The translations under genes were made by a program, and so were the position numbers. A stretch of 64,000 nucleotides of DNA from Flavobacterium zhairuonense. Its GTDB lineage: Bacteria > Bacteroidota > Bacteroidia > Flavobacteriales > Flavobacteriaceae. The stretch is taken from positions 101,414 through 165,413 of the forward strand of contig NZ_SJSY01000065.1 in assembly GCF_004352915.1 (NCBI RefSeq), written 5' to 3'. Shown here in pieces: positions 51,140 to 60,838 of the stretch (positions within the stretch are counted from its first letter, which is position 1; every line of letters begins with the position of its first letter). The notes under the pieces were generated by a model, which saw nothing but the letters and a program-made list of their open reading frames with translations, searched no databases and was not told the DNA's origin.

Positions 51140-52795
51140 ATGAATACTAAAATTACCTCAATATTATTTTCTGCCTTGATAATCGGATCTGCAAGTTTTA
51201 CAAAAACAAATGCTCAGAATACTTCAAAACCAAATATCATTCTGATTATGGTAGATGATATGGGCTATTCTGATTTAGGAAATTATGGTTCAGAAATCAA
51301 AACACCAAACTTGGATAAATTGGCGAGTGAAGGTTTACGTTTACGTGAATTCTATAATAACTCGATTTGTGCGCCAACCCGTGCTTCGCTCCTAACGGGA
51401 CAATATCAGCATAAAGCCGGAGTTGGATTTTTTGATGTGAATTTAGGATTGCCTGCTTATCAAGGCTATTTGAATAAAGAATCTTTGACTTTGGGAGAGG
51501 TTTTCCGTTCTGGAGGTTATAGCACGATTTTATCAGGAAAATGGCACGTTGGCTCTGAGGATCAGGCGCAATGGCCAAATCAGAGAGGTTTTGATAAATT
51601 TTATGGCATCTTAAAAGGCGCTTCGAATTATTTTGATACAAAGCCTTTGCCTTTCGGGAAAACACCTTATCCAGTAAAATTAATTCGAAATAATGAAGAA
51701 CTGCATCCAAAAGATGATTCGTATTATTTTACAGATGAAATTGGGAATAATGCTGTCACTTTCTTAGACGAACAAAACAAAGAAAACAAACCTTTTTTCT
51801 TGTATTTAGCTTTTACAGCGCCACATTGGCCGTTGCAGGCAAAACCTGTTGACATTGCAAAATACAGAGGAAAATTTGATGAAGGCTGGGATGTTTTGAG
51901 AGAAAAAAGAATCGAGAAATTAAAAGCCAATGGTATTTTACCTGCCAATCAGACTATTTCGCCAAGAGATCCAGAAGTTCCAGAATGGAGTAAATTATCT
52001 TACGACGAAAAACAATTCTGGAAAGCCAAAATGGAAGTTTATGCCGCAATGGTTGACAACATGGATCAGAATGTGGGGAAAGTTTTGGATAAACTAAAAG
52101 CCCTTAAAAAAGATAAAAACACGTTGATCATTTTCATTTCAGACAATGGCGCTCAAGGCGGATTCAATACTTACAATCCACTTGGAAGAGGTTTGGTTCG
52201 AAATGATGGTCCAGTTGGAACTTCGGGATCGTTTGATTATCAAGAACAAAACTGGGCTTATTTATCGAATACCCCGCTTCAGCAATATAAAAATAATATG
52301 CACGAAGGTGGTTTCAGTTCACCATTTATTGCTTGGTTTCCTTCAAAAATCAAAGCGGGAAGAATCGATAAAGGAACCGGACATATTATTGACCTTGCTC
52401 CTACTTTCTACGAATTAGCCGGAATTCAATATCCAAAAGAATATAATGGTATTACTGCAAATCCGCTTCCAGGGAAAAGCTTGCTTCCTGTTTTATTTGA
52501 TAATGTTTCAGAAGTTAACCGAGGCGAACCGTTATTCTGGGAAAGAGCCGGAAACAGAGCGGTTCGTGACGGAAAATGGAAATTGGTTTCGATTTATCCA
52601 TCATACGAATGGGAACTTTATAATCTCGAAACTGATCGTGGCGAAACAACAAATGTGGCACAACAAAATCCAGGAATAGTAAATAAACTTTCGGCATCTT
52701 ATTTTGAATGGGCAGATCGAACTGGCGTTGTAGAATACAGCAAGTTCAAACTAAAACCAGAAGTAATGCCGGGTGGTGCATCTCTAAAGAAATAA
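51140..52795 (+). CDS. Arylsulfatase, exported
   Basis: A 551-residue sulfatase. Cys77 is in CAPTRASLLTGQ. The metal site is visible in IILIMVDDMGYSDLG and IIFISDNGAQGG, with SGKWHVGSEDQ as the Lys-His segment. MNTKITSILFSALIIGSASF is a signal peptide; this decides the start over an upstream frame running through the leader hairpin. It is closely similar in layout to the first sulfatase. Controlled by the second cysteine leader. Confidence 0.92.
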   Translation: MNTKITSILFSALIIGSASFTKTNAQNTSKPNIILIMVDDMGYSDLGNYGSEIKTPNLDKLASEGLRLREFYNNSICAPTRASLLTGQYQHKAGVGFFDVNLGLPAYQGYLNKESLTLGEVFRSGGYSTILSGKWHVGSEDQAQWPNQRGFDKFYGILKGASNYFDTKPLPFGKTPYPVKLIRNNEELHPKDDSYYFTDEIGNNAVTFLDEQNKENKPFFLYLAFTAPHWPLQAKPVDIAKYRGKFDEGWDVLREKRIEKLKANGILPANQTISPRDPEVPEWSKLSYDEKQFWKAKMEVYAAMVDNMDQNVGKVLDKLKALKKDKNTLIIFISDNGAQGGFNTYNPLGRGLVRNDGPVGTSGSFDYQEQNWAYLSNTPLQQYKNNMHEGGFSSPFIAWFPSKIKAGRIDKGTGHIIDLAPTFYELAGIQYPKEYNGITANPLPGKSLLPVLFDNVSEVNRGEPLFWERAGNRAVRDGKWKLVSIYPSYEWELYNLETDRGETTNVAQQNPGIVNKLSASYFEWADRTGVVEYSKFKLKPEVMPGGASLKK

Positions 52796-52825
52796 AAATC
52801 TTTTTCTAACTATAAAATATTCCTT

Positions 52826-53646
52826 ATGAGTACATTTTATCAAGAAATAGCAAAACAGCATCATGACTTAGTCATTCTGCCTGAGAAAAAATTAATCCAT
52901 CAGTTTATAGATGATTTGTTTGTCATCTTATTTTCGAATACCTCAAAATCATTAGAATCTGAGGCAACAATCAAATACAAATTCAATCAGTTGGAAAAAC
53001 AGTTTGATGACTTGGTTTTGGATTTTTCGCCAAAAAGCGACCAAAAACTACAAACTAAAATCTTTTTTGAAGCGATACCGCATTTGCACAAAAAAGCGCT
53101 TAACGATGCGCTAACTATATTTACAAAAGATCCTGCTGCCAAATCTCTAGAGGAAGTATTGTACTCGTATCCAGGTTTTTTCGCAATAGCCGTTTACCGA
53201 TTTTCTCACCAGCTTTGGAAGCAGGATTTAAAATTATTAGCCCGAACAATTTCAGAGTACGCTCATATCAAAACAAGTATTGAAATTCATCCCGGAGCAC
53301 AAATTGGAAGCGATTTTGCAATCGATCACGGAACAGGAATCGTGATTGGCGAAACAACAGTAATTGGCGATAATGTACAATTTATCAAGGTGTTACGCTT
53401 GGCGCTTTGAGTGTCAAAAAAGATGAAGCCTTCGTAAAAAGACATCCAACAATTGAGGACAATGTTATTATATATGCCAATAGTACCATTCTTGGTGGTC
53501 AAACCACGGTTGGAAAAGATTCTATTATCGGAGGAAATGTCTGGCTCACTTACACCGTTCCTTCAAATTCAGTTGTTTATCATAAAAACGAAATCAAAAT
53601 TCGAGACAATAATCCTTTTCCAGCACCCATTTTTTATTCTATTTAA
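52826..53646 (+). pseudogene. epsC: Serine O-acetyltransferase EpsC, frameshifted
   Basis: Makes O-acetylserine for cysteine synthesis. The reading frame is intact through [32 protein letters not shown], marked by [16 protein letters not shown], then shifts. Restoring one T in TTTATC near base 53383 gives [11 protein letters not shown] and continues directly into [30 protein letters not shown], marked by RHPTIEDNV, and ends after 273 residues, the normal length. The left-handed beta-helix active site lies across the break. Either a real inactivating or programmed shift, or a base-call error in a T run. cysM follows 15 bases later. Confidence 0.85.
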
Positions 53647-53661
53647 AATATCAAAACTCAC

Positions 53662-54573
53662 ATGAAATATCAAAACATTTTAGAAACAATTGGAAACACT
53701 CCTCACATTCGGTTAAACAAACTTTTTAAATCACATGAAGTGTGGATCAAATTAGAAAAATCAAATCCGGGATCCAGTATTAAAGATCGAATAGCACTTG
53801 CAATGATTGAAGATGCTGAGCAAAAAGGACTTATCAATGAAGACACCGTTATTATTGAGCCAACTTCAGGAAATACTGGAATTGGACTTTCATTAGTTGC
53901 AGCCGTAAAAGGTTATAAAGTAATTGTGGTAATGCCCGAATCAATGAGCGTTGAACGACGAAGAATTTTAAGTGCTTATGGTGCTGAATATGTATTGACT
54001 CCAAGAGAAAAAGGAACTTCTGGAGCAGTTGAAAGAGCTAAAGAATTAGCGGCAACAATAAAGAATTCATTTCTTCCTTCGCAATTCACCAATAAGGCAA
54101 ATGTTGAAATTCATGAAAGAACAACTGCTCAGGAAATTTTAGCCGATTTTCCAGATGGCATTGATTATCTAATTACCGGAGTTGGAACTGGCGGTCATAT
54201 TACTGGGGTTTCTAAAATTTTGAAACAGCATTTTCCAAATCTGCAAACTTTTGCCGTTGAGCCTGCTTTGTCGCCAGTTTTAAGTGGAGGACTTCCTTCT
54301 CCTCACCCTTTTCAAGGAATTGGAGCGGGATTTATTCCTGAAGTTTTCAACCGAGAATATGTTGATCAGATTTTAACGGTTGACAAAAACGAATCGTACA
54401 ATTTCACTAAAAAGATTGCCAAAGAAGAAGGAATATTTGCTGGAATATCTACTGGAGCGGTACTTTCGGCAATTTCTAAAAAGTTGAAAGATATTCCAGA
54501 AAATGCTGTAATCCTGACATTTAATTACGACACAGGTGAAAGATATTTATCTGTAGATGAGCTATTTGAATAA
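53662..54573 (+). CDS. cysM: Cysteine synthase (O-acetylserine sulfhydrylase)
   Basis: A PLP enzyme of 303 residues that joins sulfide or thiosulfate to O-acetylserine. The PLP lysine is Lys41 in [12 protein letters not shown]. The substrate loop [20 protein letters not shown] and the phosphate-binding [10 protein letters not shown] are present. Short length and sequence fit the CysM/CysK-like group; CysM versus CysK cannot be settled. It is in one run with epsC and the encapsulin genes, providing cysteine for the desulfurase. Confidence 0.9.
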   Translation: MKYQNILETIGNTPHIRLNKLFKSHEVWIKLEKSNPGSSIKDRIALAMIEDAEQKGLINEDTVIIEPTSGNTGIGLSLVAAVKGYKVIVVMPESMSVERRRILSAYGAEYVLTPREKGTSGAVERAKELAATIKNSFLPSQFTNKANVEIHERTTAQEILADFPDGIDYLITGVGTGGHITGVSKILKQHFPNLQTFAVEPALSPVLSGGLPSPHPFQGIGAGFIPEVFNREYVDQILTVDKNESYNFTKKIAKEEGIFAGISTGAVLSAISKKLKDIPENAVILTFNYDTGERYLSVDELFE

Positions 54574-54634
54574 AATTATGAATAACTTTAAGCAAACAAA
54601 AAATATATTATAAACCTATAAAACAACCAAAAAA

Positions 54635-55555
54635 ATGGCAGAATCAAAACAACAACAGACCGCATTAGGCGATGTTGCAGCAAGACAACTCGCGATTGCA
54701 ACTCGTACCGTACCCCAAATTGGAACCACTTCTCCACGCTGGCTGACGCATCTTTTGCATTGGACACCAGTAGAATCGGGAGTTTTTCGTTTAAACAAAG
54801 TAAAAAATGCCAACCACATTGAAGTCGATTGTTCTGCACGTGACGAAAGGGTTTTACCAAATACTTTTGTTGATTATATCGAAAATCCTAGAGAATATAA
54901 TCTTGCAGCCGTTCAAACGATTGTAGAAGTCCATACGCGTGTTTCTGACTTGTACAGCAAACCATACAATCAAATTACAGAGCAGCTACGACTGGCAATA
55001 GAAACCATTAAAGAGCGTCAAGAAAGCGAATTAATCAATAATAAAGATTACGGATTATTGAGCAATGTCGCTCCTTCACAAATTATAAAAACCAGAACCG
55101 GCGCACCAACTCCAGATGATTTAGACGAATTGCTGACTAAAGTTTGGAAAGAACCTGGCTTCTTTTTATTGCATCCGCTTGCAATTGCCGCTTTTGGACG
55201 CGAATGTACTCGAAGAGGTGTTCCGCCACCGACAATTTCTTTATTTGGATCCCAGTTTTTAACTTGGAGAGGTATTCCGCTGATTCCATCAGATAAATTG
55301 CCAATCGTAAAAGGAAAATCAAAAATTATTCTGCTTCGTACAGGCGAAAGTCGTCAAGGTGTAATCGGACTTATTCAGCCAGGATTACAAGGCGAACAAT
55401 CTCCAGGATTATCAGTTCGTTTTATGGGAATTAATGAAAAAGCGATTGCTTCTTACCTAGTTTCACTTTATTGTTCTTTAGCCATTTTGGTTGATGATGC
55501 CATCGCAGTTTTAGAAGATGTCGAAATAGGAAAGTATCATGAGTACAAATACTAA
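54635..55555 (+). CDS. Family 2A encapsulin shell protein
   Basis: A 306-residue HK97-fold protein matching the SrpI-type Family 2A encapsulins. The N-terminal extension (ALGDVAARQLAIATRTVPQ and TTSPRWLTHLLHWTPVESG), EYNLAAVQTIVEVHTRVSDLYSKPYNQ (marked by VEVHTRVSDLY), the LLTKVWKEPGFFLLHPLAIAAFGRECTRRGVPP region (marked by FFLLHPLAIAAFGREC), FLTWRGIPLIPSDK and RQGVIGLIQPGL are characteristic. Such shells self-assemble into icosahedral compartments, known to enclose cysteine desulfurase and sulfur. Its end overlaps the desulfurase start by 17 bases, indicating coupled synthesis of shell and cargo. Confidence 0.93.
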   Translation: MAESKQQQTALGDVAARQLAIATRTVPQIGTTSPRWLTHLLHWTPVESGVFRLNKVKNANHIEVDCSARDERVLPNTFVDYIENPREYNLAAVQTIVEVHTRVSDLYSKPYNQITEQLRLAIETIKERQESELINNKDYGLLSNVAPSQIIKTRTGAPTPDDLDELLTKVWKEPGFFLLHPLAIAAFGRECTRRGVPPPTISLFGSQFLTWRGIPLIPSDKLPIVKGKSKIILLRTGESRQGVIGLIQPGLQGEQSPGLSVRFMGINEKAIASYLVSLYCSLAILVDDAIAVLEDVEIGKYHEYKY

Positions 55556-57461
55556 CATAAACGGTTTGCCAAACATTGACGAACTGCAAAATTTAGCCAA
55601 CGAGCTGTTCAGTGCTTTGCCAAATGAATTTCCGAAAGAAATTTCATTAAGCCCAGATAAAGCAGAACATCCGCGAGCGACAAAAATTGCAGAAACACTT
55701 TTGCATGCGGGCGGTGCCAATATTGTTGCTCCGTTTCAAGCGCAAAATCCGTTAAATGTTAATCTGGTTCCGCCTTCATTTAGCGGTTTTGGAGGCTCGC
55801 CTGCTAGTGCTTCTCAAAGTTCTAGCGCCGCTGCTTTATATCCAAACGCAGGTGCAGGTTATGATCCTAAATATGGAATTCCTTCATCTGGAATTCCAGA
55901 AGATAACGGATTAAATATTAATAATCCGCAGACAGGTTTTAACGATGTCAATTTAAAAAACAACGATACACCACAACTAAATGAAGAATCACTGTTTTCA
56001 TCACTGTTTTTAAATGATCAGTATTTGCCTTTTCAAAGTGAGAATTCTTCTTTTGAAAATGAGTTAAAAGCGGCATTAGAAAGCGTTGATACTTTTTTTA
56101 GAAAGCATTCCGATTTTCCGTCAAGCGGAAATGAAAATTCGTATTATTTTTTAGAGCAGAATCCGTTCGTTTATTCGAAAAATACAAATGCTATTGTTGG
56201 AAATTCTTTTGGAACAAATCCATTAAGTGGCAGTACAAATTCGCATTTTAATGCCGAATTAATCAAAAAAGATTTTCCAATTTTAAGCGAAACTGTAAAC
56301 GGAAAACCTTTGGTGTGGTTTGATAATGCAGCAACAACTCAAAAACCAAAATCGGTTATTGATCGTATTGCCTATTTCTACGAGCATGAAAATTCAAACA
56401 TTCATCGTGCGGCGCATGAATTAGCGGCAAGAGCATCTGACGCTTATGAAGCGGCGAGAGAAAAAGTGAAAACATTTTTAAATGCTTCCTCTGTAAACGA
56501 AATTGTTTTTGTCCGAGGCGCAACAGAAGCAATAAATTTAGTGGCTTCAACTTGGGGAGATCAAAATTTAAATTCTGGAGATGAAATTATCGTGAGTAAT
56601 TTGGAGCATCATGCGAATATTGTTCCATGGAAAAGATTAGCCGATAAAAAAGGATTAAAACTTCGCGTAATTCCGGTTGACGATGACGGCCAGATTTTGC
56701 TTGATGAATATGCAAAACTGCTGAATTCTAAAACGCGATTAGTAGCTTTTACACAAGTTTCAAATGCACTTGGAACTGTTACTCCGGCAAAAAAAATAAC
56801 TGAAATGGCACACGCAGCCGGAGCAAAAGTCTTAATTGACGGCGCACAATCTGTTTCGCACATGAAAGTAGATGTTCAGGATTTAAATCCGGATTGGTTG
56901 GTTTTCTCTGGACATAAATTATTTGGGCCAACGGGAATTGGCGCGTTATACGGTAAAGAAGATTTGTTGAACGAAATGCAACCGTATCAATCTGGTGGAA
57001 ATATGATTCAGGATGTGACTTTTGAGGAAATAAAATACCATAAAGCACCGAATCGTTTTGAAGCCGGAACAGGAAATATTGCAGATGCAATTGGCCTTGG
57101 AGCCGCCATAGATTACGTAACAAAACTCGGAATTGAAGCAATTGGCCAATACGAACATTATTTGCTTGAATATGCAACAAGACAACTGAAAGAAATTCCG
57201 GGTGTACGATTAATTGGTACCGCAAAAGACAAAGCGAGCGTATTGTCTTTTAATCTTCAAGGGTATACAAACGATCAAGTTGGTCAGGCTTTAAACAAAG
57301 AAGGTGTCGCAGTTAGAACCGGACATCATTGCGCACAACCTATTTTGAGAAGAATGGGGGTTGAAACTACAGTTCGACCTTCGTTGGCATTTTATAATAC
57401 AACACAAGATGTCGATACTTTTATAAGAACCTTGTGGGAACTTAAAAAAGTCAAATTCTAA
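55539..57461 (+). CDS. Encapsulin cargo cysteine desulfurase with disordered N-terminal domain
   Basis: A 640-residue protein. Residues 1 to about 235 are low-complexity (Asn, Ser, Pro, Gly) with a helix-like LQNLANELFSALPNE near the start and AGYDPKYGIPSSGIP near 115; this fits the cargo-loading region of Family 2A encapsulin desulfurases. From about 237 follows a SufS-type PLP desulfurase: FDNAATTQKP, SNLEHHANIVPW, the PLP lysine Lys460 in SGHKLFGPTG, and the persulfide Cys598 in RTGHHCAQPIL. It converts cysteine to alanine and sulfane sulfur, presumably inside the shell. Confidence 0.93.
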   Translation: MSTNTNINGLPNIDELQNLANELFSALPNEFPKEISLSPDKAEHPRATKIAETLLHAGGANIVAPFQAQNPLNVNLVPPSFSGFGGSPASASQSSSAAALYPNAGAGYDPKYGIPSSGIPEDNGLNINNPQTGFNDVNLKNNDTPQLNEESLFSSLFLNDQYLPFQSENSSFENELKAALESVDTFFRKHSDFPSSGNENSYYFLEQNPFVYSKNTNAIVGNSFGTNPLSGSTNSHFNAELIKKDFPILSETVNGKPLVWFDNAATTQKPKSVIDRIAYFYEHENSNIHRAAHELAARASDAYEAAREKVKTFLNASSVNEIVFVRGATEAINLVASTWGDQNLNSGDEIIVSNLEHHANIVPWKRLADKKGLKLRVIPVDDDGQILLDEYAKLLNSKTRLVAFTQVSNALGTVTPAKKITEMAHAAGAKVLIDGAQSVSHMKVDVQDLNPDWLVFSGHKLFGPTGIGALYGKEDLLNEMQPYQSGGNMIQDVTFEEIKYHKAPNRFEAGTGNIADAIGLGAAIDYVTKLGIEAIGQYEHYLLEYATRQLKEIPGVRLIGTAKDKASVLSFNLQGYTNDQVGQALNKEGVAVRTGHHCAQPILRRMGVETTVRPSLAFYNTTQDVDTFIRTLWELKKVKF

Positions 57462-57525
57462 AATACTGAGACTATAGTCTCAAAAAAATAATTACTTTTT
57501 TTGATATTTTGAGTAATTATACCCA

Positions 57526-57557
57526 AAGCGGCTGTTTTCCTGAACAGCCGCTTTTTT
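57526..57557 (+). terminator. Intrinsic terminator after the encapsulin operon
   Basis: AAGCGGCTGTT and AACAGCCGCTT form an 11-bp stem, with a T run. It ends the sulfur island transcript. The following 286 bases up to the next gene are AT-rich; I see no gene there and only a poor -7 match near the end. Confidence 0.88.
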
Positions 57558-57843
57558 ACTTCAAATCTGATCGAAATAACCATATATTTCACAAAATGTT
57601 ACAAATAACATGTTTTTTACTTGTTTTTATGTTAATTCACTTCATTTATCACACTAAACAAAAAGTTTTAATTAAAAATTAATCAATTTATTACACCCTT
57701 TTTTACAAAATAAGGTTATTTAAATTAAAAATGTTACAGATAATACAAAAATAATCAACAATGTTATATTTAATGTTAAAAAGAGACTTTTGCTTAACAT
57801 TAATTTAAGATATTTGAAAGAACTAATTTAAACACAATAAAAA

Positions 57844-60828
57844 ATGAAAATTAATTTAAAGCATTTTTTGTGGCTGATGCTCGTTTTAAGCGTGCAAATA
57901 GCTGTGGCTCAAGGAGGGGCAATTTCTGGAACCGTTACGGACAGTAAAGGAGTTCCAATTCCAGGAGTAAATATTGTAGTAAAAGGAACAAAAGTCAGTA
58001 CTCAAACTGATTTTGATGGAAATTTTAAAATTCAAGCCAATACTGGCGATATTTTACTTGCTAGTTATGTTAGTTTTGCAACTGTTGAAGTAAAAGCTTC
58101 AAATTCCATGACAATCAGGATGGTTGAAACTCAAAATGAGCTCGAAGCTGTTCTTGTTGTAGGTTACGGTACACAATCAAAAAAGAATTTAACCGATAAT
58201 ATTGCGCGTGTAACTGCAAAAGATATTCAGCAAGTACCTGTTGCCAATGTACAAAATGCGTTAGTAGGTAAACTAGCCGGAGTACAGATTACACAAACTA
58301 ATGGTAAAGTTGAAGGAGGAATGAACATTAGAGTTCGTGGAGCTGCGAGTATTAGTGCCAGCACACAGCCTCTATATGTTTTAGATGGCATTCCACTTAT
58401 CACAGATGACGAGTCTAGCAATGGAGCGCCAACAAATCCATTGTTGACATTAAGCCCAAATGAAATAGAATCAATTGATGTATTAAAAGATGCTTCTTCT
58501 GCAGCAATTTATGGTGCTCGTGGAGCTAATGGAGTTGTCATCATTACAACTAAAAAAGGGAAAGAAGGCAAAGGAAATTTCTCTTTAAACTTCTCTCAGG
58601 GTATCAGCGAAGCTACTCACACTAAAAAATTCCTGAATGCAAAGCAATATGTTGAATTATTGCAAGAAGCTGGACGAAATGTTGATGATTTAGAATCTGT
58701 AGAAGATGAATTAGACTATTTGTCTCAAGGAACAGATTGGAGAAACGGAGAAATTGACACGAATTGGCAAGATATCGCTTTGCGCACAGGTTATACTACT
58801 GATGCCGATTTTTCTGTATCTGGAGGTGATGACAAAACAAAATATTTCTTTGCCGGAGCTTACAACAATACTACAGGAATTGTGGACAGCAATGATTTAG
58901 AAAGAATAACAGCGAGATCAAACGTTTCTCATAAAATTACAGACCATTTTACGGCCGGAATGAATATTGGTTTCTCAAGATCTGTTATCAATAGAGTTCA
59001 GGATGACAATTCATTCTCTACTCCAATGCAATCTCTTGCTCAAGCTCCAATTTCGCAAGCAAGATTAGAAGATGGAACTCCAAATCCAAATACAGAGTAT
59101 GTCAATTATTTATTAGCAAAGGACAATACTTCTTGGAAAACCATTATGAGAAGAGTTACAGGAAAAATATTCGGAGAATTAAAACTGGTAAAAGGATTGA
59201 AATTCAATTCAGATTTTGCTTATGACTTATTGACTCAAACCGAAGATTATTGGCAAGGTAAAAATGCTCCTTTTATGGCAACTGATGGATCTGTATTTGC
59301 GACTTCTGTAAATACTGAAAGCTATATTTTCAGTAATTACTTTACGTATGATCTTACTTTTGCTGAAAACCATACTATCAATGCTGTTGCCGGTATGGAA
59401 TTCAACAAATACAACAGAAGATACCAAGATGTAAACAGTATTTATTTCCCTAACGACGATTTTCACACTGTTGATGGCGGTGCTGAAGTCAACGAAGGAC
59501 ATGGCAGTGAAACGGATTATGCCTTTGTTTCTCAATTTGGGCGTTTCAATTATAGTTTCAAAAATAAATATCTTTTCAAAGCAAGTATTCGTCGTGATGG
59601 ATCATCTCGTTTTGGAAAAAACGAGCGTTTTGCGGTTTTCCCAGCGTTTTCAGCTGGATGGGTTATGTCGCAAGAGGAATTCTTAAAAGACAATGCTGTT
59701 CTGAGTTATTTAAAACTAAAAGCAAGCTGGGGTCAGGTTGGAAATGCAGAAGTGGGTAACTTTGCTTCACGTCAATTGTACAGACCAAGTTCTTATAACT
59801 TAAAATCTGGACTGACTTTTAGCCAAGCTGGAAATGATAATCTTACTTGGGAGAAATCTTCTCAAACCGATGTTGGCGTTGAAGTCGGATTCATAAATAA
59901 GATCAATTTAGAAGTCGATTACTATGACAAACGTACTGATGGTCTTCTTTTTGCAAAACCTTTGGCTTTAAGTTCAGGTGCTACATCGATCAATACAAAC
60001 ATTGGAGAAATAAAAAGTAGTGGATTTGAAATTACTTTGAATACAAAAAATGTTGAAACCGAAAAATTCAAATGGACAACTAGTTTCAACCTTACAACAA
60101 ACCAATCAAAAGTAAAATCACTTCCAAACAACAATACTGACGTTATTACAGATTATAACATCAATCGCGTTGGAGAAAACATTTCATCATTTTATTTAGT
60201 TGAATATGCTGGCGTTGATCCTGCAAACGGAGATGCTCTTTTTGTAAAAAACACTGTAAATGCTGATGGAAGTCTGGACAAAAGTACTACTAACGATTAC
60301 AGCGAAGCTAAAAGAATCGTAGCCGGAAATCCTTTTCCAACTTTAATGTCTGGATTGACCAATACGATGAATTATAAAAATTTCGATTTTAACTTTACAT
60401 TTCAAGGTGAATGGGGCGCAAGTATTTATAACTCTGCGGGAATATATATGTCGACAGCAGCAGATTATTTTGACAACCAAACCGCAGATCAGTTAAATCG
60501 TTGGCAGAATCCAGGTGATATCACAAACGTGCCTCAGGCAAGATTTGGAGGTTCAAACGGAACGCAGGAATCTACTCGCTATTTAGACAAAGCAGATTTC
60601 ATCCGTTTACGTAACGTTACGCTAGGTTACTCATTACCTAAAGAAACTGTACAGAAAGCAGGAATGAGTAGTTTAAGAATTTATTTTACAGCTGTAAACT
60701 TGCTTACTTTTACAAATTATGAAGGAACAGATCCAGAAGCAAGAAGAGACGATTCAGGAATTGGAGAGGATTTTTACTCTGCGCCACCTGCTAGAACTAT
60801 GGCAATTGGGGTAAATATTAATTTTTAA
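57844..60828 (+). CDS. SusC/RagA-type TonB-dependent outer-membrane transporter
   Basis: A 994-residue TonB-dependent receptor with signal peptide (MKINLKHFLWLMLVLSVQIAVAQ), a CarboxypepD_reg-like domain (ISGTVTDSKGVPIPGVNIVVKG, marked by GTVTDSKGVPIPGV), plug (VVGYGTQSKKNLTDNI, IRVRGAAS, PLYVLDG, YGARGANGVVIITTKKG) and barrel ending VNINF. It is the second SusC in the window, follows a terminator, and lacks the cysteine leader. Its substrate may or may not be sulfur-related. Confidence 0.93.
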   Translation: MKINLKHFLWLMLVLSVQIAVAQGGAISGTVTDSKGVPIPGVNIVVKGTKVSTQTDFDGNFKIQANTGDILLASYVSFATVEVKASNSMTIRMVETQNELEAVLVVGYGTQSKKNLTDNIARVTAKDIQQVPVANVQNALVGKLAGVQITQTNGKVEGGMNIRVRGAASISASTQPLYVLDGIPLITDDESSNGAPTNPLLTLSPNEIESIDVLKDASSAAIYGARGANGVVIITTKKGKEGKGNFSLNFSQGISEATHTKKFLNAKQYVELLQEAGRNVDDLESVEDELDYLSQGTDWRNGEIDTNWQDIALRTGYTTDADFSVSGGDDKTKYFFAGAYNNTTGIVDSNDLERITARSNVSHKITDHFTAGMNIGFSRSVINRVQDDNSFSTPMQSLAQAPISQARLEDGTPNPNTEYVNYLLAKDNTSWKTIMRRVTGKIFGELKLVKGLKFNSDFAYDLLTQTEDYWQGKNAPFMATDGSVFATSVNTESYIFSNYFTYDLTFAENHTINAVAGMEFNKYNRRYQDVNSIYFPNDDFHTVDGGAEVNEGHGSETDYAFVSQFGRFNYSFKNKYLFKASIRRDGSSRFGKNERFAVFPAFSAGWVMSQEEFLKDNAVLSYLKLKASWGQVGNAEVGNFASRQLYRPSSYNLKSGLTFSQAGNDNLTWEKSSQTDVGVEVGFINKINLEVDYYDKRTDGLLFAKPLALSSGATSINTNIGEIKSSGFEITLNTKNVETEKFKWTTSFNLTTNQSKVKSLPNNNTDVITDYNINRVGENISSFYLVEYAGVDPANGDALFVKNTVNADGSLDKSTTNDYSEAKRIVAGNPFPTLMSGLTNTMNYKNFDFNFTFQGEWGASIYNSAGIYMSTAADYFDNQTADQLNRWQNPGDITNVPQARFGGSNGTQESTRYLDKADFIRLRNVTLGYSLPKETVQKAGMSSLRIYFTAVNLLTFTNYEGTDPEARRDDSGIGEDFYSAPPARTMAIGVNINF

Positions 60829-60838
60829 AAAGAACAAA

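Noticed and set aside
57558..57843. Cysteine leader before the second SusC
   Set aside because: I looked for the CYMC-type ORF, the TAACTTTG promoter and the CGGCAA hairpin here and found none.
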